The position numbers and the translations under genes were made by a program. From Spirochaetota bacterium (GTDB taxonomy: Bacteria > Spirochaetota > UBA4802 > UB4802), in NCBI GenBank assembly GCA_026414805.1, contig JAOAIH010000018.1, forward strand, positions 1 through 48,963: DNA of 48,963 bases, read 5' to 3'. The notes beneath the pieces are model-generated. The model made no database searches. It was not told the DNA's origin and was given only the letters and a program-made list of their open reading frames with translations. This document shows, one piece after another, positions 44,699 to 48,963 of this stretch; the stretch's first letter is position 1, and each line of letters opens with the position of its first letter.

Positions 44699-45117
44699 TC
44701 AGTCAATGTAAATTTCCCACTAAAATAAGTTTTTTTCACATTTTTTGCTTTTTCCAAAGCCCATTTTTCCAGTCCCATTTTCTTGATGAGGCATAGGTTA
44801 AACACCTTTGTATTATGCGGAACCTGTGAAGCTTTGTCTGCATACGGGTGAAGGTTGTCACAGGGGAAATCGTCACATTCATAGCAAAAGCTAATCCCTT
44901 TGCCCTGAGCGCACGCATACACGCTGCAGGGTTTTTGCATATTCATAAATCCTATTGTTCCCTTTTCATTACGGCAGCCCTGGCACACTGCTTTTTCCTC
45001 AGGGATATTCATTGACTTTGCAATTTTATTTCGCAATTCTTCATTGGTAAGTGCCTGGTACATAGGGCAATTGAAACAATCAAGGCCACAGGGTGCAGTA
45101 AGTTGAATGTAATCCAT
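44695..45117 (-). CDS. DUF3795 Cys-rich protein
   Basis: The 140-residue protein has ten Cys in its first 86 residues: C10, C14, C17 ('CGLDCFNCPMY'), C45, C48 ('CQGC'), C64, C69, C78, C81, C86 ('FCYECDDFPC'). This is the DUF3795 pattern, widespread in anaerobes and probably binding metal or Fe-S clusters. No enzyme activity is known to me. It is monocistronic. Confidence 0.82.
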   Translation of the reverse strand: MDYIQLTAPCGLDCFNCPMYQALTNEELRNKIAKSMNIPEEKAVCQGCRNEKGTIGFMNMQKPCSVYACAQGKGISFCYECDDFPCDNLHPYADKASQVPHNTKVFNLCLIKKMGLEKWALEKAKNVKKTYFSGKFTLTD

Positions 45118-45544
45118 AGTAAAAGTACCTCACAATGTTAATGGCACTGCTTGGTGAAACGGTGCGTATGTTAGTAACTATCGCATACTACCTATGTATA
45201 TAAGTTTGTAAAGAATAATATTGTTTATTATAGTATAAATGATTATAGAGCAAAATAAAAAATGAGTGTAATATCATTAAATATGGTTGGACATCCAATT
45301 AATTATTGACAAAAAATAGTCTCTACAGTAACATTGCAATTATTATGGTATCGTGAAGTCAGTAGCATTTATAGTGAAAAGGTACACTAATTCAGAATTG
45401 ATTAATTTTTGTGATAAAATGTTGACATATAATTAATACGTTTTACAGTTTACGTTAACTGGATTCATTTTTAAATTTTTATTATATGTTTATTAATATA
45501 TTACTCTTTAAATAAAATAATTGTGACAGAAAGGAGAGATTGGT
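45118..45544. other. 427-bp intergenic region upstream of the acyl-CoA synthetase
   Basis: AT-rich divergent spacer. It holds a candidate promoter at 45306-45334, a short palindrome just upstream of it, an imperfect dispersed word (TAACTATCGCA near 45176) and a second TTGACA at 45422. No ORF is convincing. Confidence 0.5.
45287..45334 (+). promoter_or_regulatory. candidate promoter and operator for acyl-CoA synthetase
   Basis: TTGACA at 45306-45311 and TAACAT at 45329-45334 are 17 bases apart, matching sigma-70 spacing (6/6 and 4/6 matches). The palindrome TTGGA-CA-TCCAA at 45287-45298 lies eight bases before the -35 and could be a regulator site, though it is 210 bases from the start codon. 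Confidence 0.4.
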
Positions 45545-47218
45545 ATGGGAGCTTTTAAGGAATTAACCATGTGGCAGGCGCTTCATGAGACGGTTGAAAA
45601 ATATCCTGACCATGAAGCACTGGTATGCCCAGAATTTGGGGTTAGGTTGACTTATGCTGAGTTTTATAGCAGATGCAGGGAAGTTGCCAAAGGGCTCATA
45701 GCATTGGGGATACAGAAAGGGGACCATGTTTCACTGTGGGCTACTAATGTGCCTGAGTGGGTATACTTACAGTTTTCATTGGGTATGATAGGAGCTGTTC
45801 TAGTAACTGTCAACACCAACTATAAATCGCATGAACTTGAATATCTGTTAAAACAGTCCGATTCTACTACACTCTTTATGATAGAAGGGTATCGTGACAG
45901 CAATTATTATCAGATAGTTCGTGAAATAATACCTGATTTAGACAACACAAATCCGGGTAATGTAAATGCTTCCAATCTTCCAATGTTGAAAAATATTGTG
46001 TATATTGGCAAACGGGATTCTACCCCTGGTATGTATAAGTTTAATGAAATTGTTGCATTGGGAAGTTCCGTAAATGATGATCAGCTTGATAAAAGAATAC
46101 AGGAATGCGATATTCATGATGTTATTAACATGCAGTATACATCTGGTACAACGGGGTTTCCTAAAGGTGTCATGCTAACACATTACAATATTGTCAACAA
46201 TGCTATTATGGTGGGCGATGTGATGGGGATGACCCCTAATGACAAACTGCTCATCCATGTACCTTTATTCCACTGTTTTGGATGTGTAATGAGTACCTTA
46301 AATTGTGTAACGCATGGATCAACCATGGTAGTAATGGAATATTTTGATCCACTGAAGTCGCTGCAGGCGGTACAGAACGAAAAATGTACAGCTATCAATG
46401 GGGTGCCAACCATGTTTATTGCAATGCTTAATCATCCCGATTTTGGCAAATATGATATGTCTTCACTTAGAACTGGCATCATGGCAGGAGCTCCATGTCC
46501 TGTTGAAACAATGAATCAGGTGCGTACACTCATGCACTGCCCCGAAATAGTCATAGCATTTGGCCAGACCGAATGTTCGCCGGTAATGACTATGACACGG
46601 CGAGATGATCCGGTTGATCTGCGGGTGTCAACGGTTGGGCGTTTGCTTCCCGGCATTGAAGGAAAAATAGTTGATCCAGAAACTGGTCAGGAGTTGCCGC
46701 CAAATACTCAGGGCGAGATAGTGACCCGTAGTGCATGTGTTATGAAAGGGTACTACAAAATGCCTGAAGCCACTGCAAATGCAATTGATAAAGATGGATG
46801 GCTACACACCGGTGATCTTGGATCGGTTGATGAAAATGGATATTTCAGGGTTACGGGCCGTATTAAGGATATGATTATCCGTGGCGGTGAAAATATCTAC
46901 CCGCGCGAAATTGAAGAATTTTTGTTGACTAATCCAAAGGTAAAGGATGTACAGGTAGTAGGTATTCCTGACGAAAAATATGGTGAACAGGTTCTTGCCG
47001 TAATACAGCTAAAAGATGGTCAAAGTTCATCAGCTGAAGAGATGGTGCAGTTTTGTACAGGCAAAATTGCTCGCCATAAGATTCCTAAATACTGGGAATT
47101 TGTAGATACGTTCCCTATGACTGCAAGTGGCAAAGTGCAGAAGTACAAACTGCGCGACATATTTGCTACAAAATATGGCAAGGCCAAATCAGTGTTTGAA
47201 GCAATGCAGAGTAAATAA
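45545..47218 (+). CDS. fatty-acyl-CoA synthetase, AMP-binding family
   Basis: The 557-residue enzyme would activate a medium- or long-chain fatty acid to its CoA thioester through an acyl-adenylate. The P-loop-like 'YTSGTTGFPKGVMLTH' (about 198-213), 'GQTECSPVMTM', 'GWLHTGDLG' and 'GRIKDMIIRGGENIYPREIE' are the adenylation motifs, with the catalytic Lys in 'TASGKVQK' near the end. GGAGAGA precedes the ATG. The MerR gene abuts its stop. Chain length cannot be judged from sequence. Confidence 0.92.
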   Translation: MGAFKELTMWQALHETVEKYPDHEALVCPEFGVRLTYAEFYSRCREVAKGLIALGIQKGDHVSLWATNVPEWVYLQFSLGMIGAVLVTVNTNYKSHELEYLLKQSDSTTLFMIEGYRDSNYYQIVREIIPDLDNTNPGNVNASNLPMLKNIVYIGKRDSTPGMYKFNEIVALGSSVNDDQLDKRIQECDIHDVINMQYTSGTTGFPKGVMLTHYNIVNNAIMVGDVMGMTPNDKLLIHVPLFHCFGCVMSTLNCVTHGSTMVVMEYFDPLKSLQAVQNEKCTAINGVPTMFIAMLNHPDFGKYDMSSLRTGIMAGAPCPVETMNQVRTLMHCPEIVIAFGQTECSPVMTMTRRDDPVDLRVSTVGRLLPGIEGKIVDPETGQELPPNTQGEIVTRSACVMKGYYKMPEATANAIDKDGWLHTGDLGSVDENGYFRVTGRIKDMIIRGGENIYPREIEEFLLTNPKVKDVQVVGIPDEKYGEQVLAVIQLKDGQSSSAEEMVQFCTGKIARHKIPKYWEFVDTFPMTASGKVQKYKLRDIFATKYGKAKSVFEAMQSK

Positions 47219-47608
47219 GTGATAGAACAAAAAGTAAAAACATATTCAATTGGTGAGCTGGCTAAGCTTTTAGAGATGAGCACGCGCACAATCCGGTATT
47301 ATGAGGAATTGGGGCTGCTCAACTCTGTAAAGCGTATTGAAAATGGCCGCCGCATTTATACCGATGATGATGTCAGGCGCTTGAAGCTTATCAAGCGCCT
47401 GAAGATTTTAGGTTTAACGCTTTCGGAAATGCATGAGCTAGAGTCAATTTGGCAGATACACAAAACAAACGATATCGTGTTGCGCCGACTGCTTGAAATC
47501 TTAGATTCGCACGTCACACGCATTGATGACAGGATTAAAGATTTAGAGATATTAAAAAACGAAATAATAGAGTACCAGAACAGAATCAAAAATAAAATTA
47601 ATAGATAA
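47219..47608 (+). CDS. MerR-family transcriptional regulator
   Basis: The 129-residue regulator has an N-terminal winged HTH ('YSIGELAKLLEMSTRTIRYYEELGLL', about 9-34) and 'RRIYTDDDVRRLKLIKRLKILGLTLSEM', then a C-terminal dimer helix. It has no Cys, so it does not sense metal or redox through thiols. It starts at GTG directly after the synthetase stop (TAAGTG), so it is translated by re-initiation. Control of fatty-acid activation is likely by neighbour, as for LiuR-type MerR proteins. Confidence 0.88.
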   Translation: MIEQKVKTYSIGELAKLLEMSTRTIRYYEELGLLNSVKRIENGRRIYTDDDVRRLKLIKRLKILGLTLSEMHELESIWQIHKTNDIVLRRLLEILDSHVTRIDDRIKDLEILKNEIIEYQNRIKNKINR

Positions 47609-47610
47609 TT

Positions 47611-48342
47611 TCACGCTGATGCCTTTCCTGCTATGAACTGTCGCACAACCGTATCCTGACACTCCTGTATCTGCTGTGGCGTTCCCTCAAAGATGATTGT
47701 GCCATCATGCAGCATTGCAATGCGGTCAGCAATTCTGAATGCAGAACGCATGTCATGTGTTACCACCACTGAGGTCATACCAAAAGTGTTGCGCATATAC
47801 ACAATAAGTCGGTCAACCGAGCCTGCGGTAATTGGGTCAACACCGGTGGTGGGTTCATCGTACAGCATAATTTCAGGGTTTTTGGCGATAGCTCTGGCAA
47901 GTGCCACCCGCTTCTGAATACCGCCTGAAAGCTCTGAAGGCATCTTTGCCTCAATGCCCTTTAATCCAACGTGTGCTAACAATTCAGGTACTTTGTGGGC
48001 GATAACCTCTTCACTAACGCCCTGCCTTCTGAGTGGAAATGCAATATTGTCGTACACATTCATTGAATCAAAAAGCGCACCACCCTGGAAAAGCACGCCA
48101 AACTTTTTAACGATAGCTGCATCAGCATCAGTGTAGGTGAGCGGTTGACCATCAACAGCGATTGTACCGCTATCAGGTTTTATTATGCCAATGCAGTGTT
48201 TGAGCAATACTGATTTGCCACTTCCGCTTTTGCCAATGATGCAAAGAATTTCACCTTTATACACAGAGAGGTTGAGTCCAGAAAAAATAACCTGCTGTCC
48301 AAAGGATTTGTAAAGGTTTGTGATTTGTATTTTTGTGTTCAT
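47611..48342 (-). CDS. MlaF/Ttg2A-type ABC transporter ATPase
   Basis: The 243-residue ATPase has Walker A GKSGSGKS (37-44), signature 'LSGGIQKRVALARAIA' and Walker B 'IMLYDEPTTGVDP', the wording seen in MlaF, which powers lipid transport between the two membranes. I start at the ATG at 48342 rather than a TTG nine codons earlier. No MlaE permease or MlaD gene is adjacent in this window. Its 3' end is two bases from the MerR stop. Confidence 0.88.
   Translation of the reverse strand: MNTKIQITNLYKSFGQQVIFSGLNLSVYKGEILCIIGKSGSGKSVLLKHCIGIIKPDSGTIAVDGQPLTYTDADAAIVKKFGVLFQGGALFDSMNVYDNIAFPLRRQGVSEEVIAHKVPELLAHVGLKGIEAKMPSELSGGIQKRVALARAIAKNPEIMLYDEPTTGVDPITAGSVDRLIVYMRNTFGMTSVVVTHDMRSAFRIADRIAMLHDGTIIFEGTPQQIQECQDTVVRQFIAGKASA
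47884..47895 (-). repeat. GGAGCTATCGCC-type dispersed word (copy 18)
   Basis: GGCGATAGCTCT, sense in the MlaF-like gene, read as Ala-Ile-Ala inside the ABC signature helix. Even this conserved motif accommodates the word. Weaker matches lie at 47999 and 48111. Confidence 0.9.
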
Positions 48343-48460
48343 AAAGTTAAACACTACTTGTCCATGCAATGGATTACATATAATTAAAGTGTATAATTGG
48401 TGTAAAATAGAGTAAATGTCAAGTAAGAGATTTTTAATTCAAAGTGTTATTTGTTTTAAT

Positions 48461-48892
48461 TTAATTACTGGGTATTATTGATAAAATTTTGATTCTAATT
48501 CTTTTAAATTCGTCTGGAAATTTTGAATTTTGATATTCATATATTTTTTCTAATGTTTTTATTATTACATCACATGAACTTACAATAATAAAGGTTAATG
48601 TTTCTTTATCTAAATGTGGGTTTATATCAAATTGATGATTGTTTGTATCTGCATTTATATAATAATGTTCTAATGTTTTTATCTGATTATGTACTGACAT
48701 TGATAGATAAGGATACAAATTATAATAATAACATTCCATTCCTGCCTTTTTTGATAATTTTGAAATGTTCAATTTATAGTTTTGATATTTTTTATAATAA
48801 TCTTCAGCATATTTAATTTCATTTGAAGTATAAAACATTTTTATCAATTTATTTATTCTTTTGTATTCATCTGTATCTTTATTTATCACCAT
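48461..48892 (-). CDS. AT-rich orphan protein, DUF5677-like
   Basis: The 143-residue helical protein is rich in Lys, Asn, Ile and Tyr. 'YYYNLYPYLSMSVHNQIKTLEHYY' resembles the Y-x-x-L-S-x-x-x-H core of DUF5677-type proteins, often in accessory loci. The gene is clearly poorer in G+C than its neighbours, suggesting recent acquisition. A 15-base direct repeat (48548 and 48668) encodes IKTLE twice. I start at the ATG at 48892, with AAGGA upstream. A TTG-started frame adds 12 residues. The frame has an upstream stop, so the gene is complete. Confidence 0.55.
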   Translation of the reverse strand: MVINKDTDEYKRINKLIKMFYTSNEIKYAEDYYKKYQNYKLNISKLSKKAGMECYYYNLYPYLSMSVHNQIKTLEHYYINADTNNHQFDINPHLDKETLTFIIVSSCDVIIKTLEKIYEYQNSKFPDEFKRIRIKILSIIPSN

Positions 48893-48963
48893 TAATTCCT
48901 TAACCTGAAAACTGAAGAATTTTATCAAAATGTATATCCTTATATGTACAATTTATTATATGT

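Noticed and set aside
433-47895. The dispersed word as a Chi, KOPS or strand-biased motif
   Set aside because: Orientation is 9 to 9 and does not follow gene direction, unlike polar recombination or segregation motifs.
433-47895. The dispersed word as remnants of a mobile element
   Set aside because: Flanks differ between copies beyond a few bases and most copies sit in conserved coding frames without disrupting them.

Overview
The window is a gene-dense, low-GC chromosomal segment of a Gram-negative-type bacterium, most likely a spirochaete or a close relative. The support is indirect. The run rpsP-khpA-rimM-trmD-rplS-rnhB is followed by a FliK-like gene, a detached FlhB C-terminal domain and a yraN-family gene, an arrangement I recall from spirochaetes and in part from Bacillus. 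There are also many lipoproteins, several with bulky residues (F or Y) at lipobox position -3. TGA is an ordinary stop codon. No rRNA, tRNA, CRISPR array, insertion sequence or prophage block was seen.

Layout. 1-2.8 kb: a truncated gene end, then a MarR regulator overlapping a tungsten-type aldehyde ferredoxin oxidoreductase (AOR). 2.9-5.5 kb, minus strand: a STAS protein and the PcrA/UvrD helicase. 5.9-9.2 kb: a tungstate ABC transporter (wtpABC-like) and a TPR protein. 9.2-12.6 kb: dtd, trx, plsC, thpR, gatC and a lipoprotein. 13-15.2 kb: a sulfatase-fold lipoprotein. 15.2-20.9 kb, minus strand: the ribosome/flagellar-export cluster with an HD-GYP protein. 21.1-25.2 kb, minus strand: rpe, a PASTA protein, a CsgG-like/PEGA/TPR protein and a TPR lipoprotein. 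25.5-28.8 kb: a DUF2905 protein, a hybrid histidine kinase and a sigma-54 activator. 29.1-36.9 kb: a Mre11/SbcD-like and SbcC/YhaN-like pair, a TPR protein, valS and a hydrolase. 36.9-39.4 kb, minus strand: a helical protein, a PLD-family protein and an unknown protein. 40-42.5 kb: a discoidin/32-residue-repeat fibre-like protein. 42.6-45.1 kb: a small exported protein, a CDF metal exporter, a Cys-rich protein and a DUF3795 protein. 45.5-49 kb: an acyl-CoA synthetase with a MerR regulator, an MlaF-like ATPase and a very AT-rich orphan gene.

How genes work together. The AOR needs tungsten and the wtpABC-like operon would import it. A palindrome at the MarR promoter shares a 12-bp block with a site upstream of wtpABC, so one MarR protein may control both enzyme and metal supply. 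Transcription units are tight: ATGA overlaps are common, and most convergent gene pairs have no room for a terminator.

Most striking observation: a 12-bp non-palindromic word, GGAGCTATCGCC, with an invariant 10-bp core (GAGCTATCGC), occurs 18 times in 49 kb, nine times on each strand. Chance predicts well under one copy. It lies in unrelated genes, is read in all three codon phases on both strands, and so must be kept at DNA level. It resembles DNA-uptake sequences or the cyanobacterial HIP1 element, and I do not recognise it as a described element.
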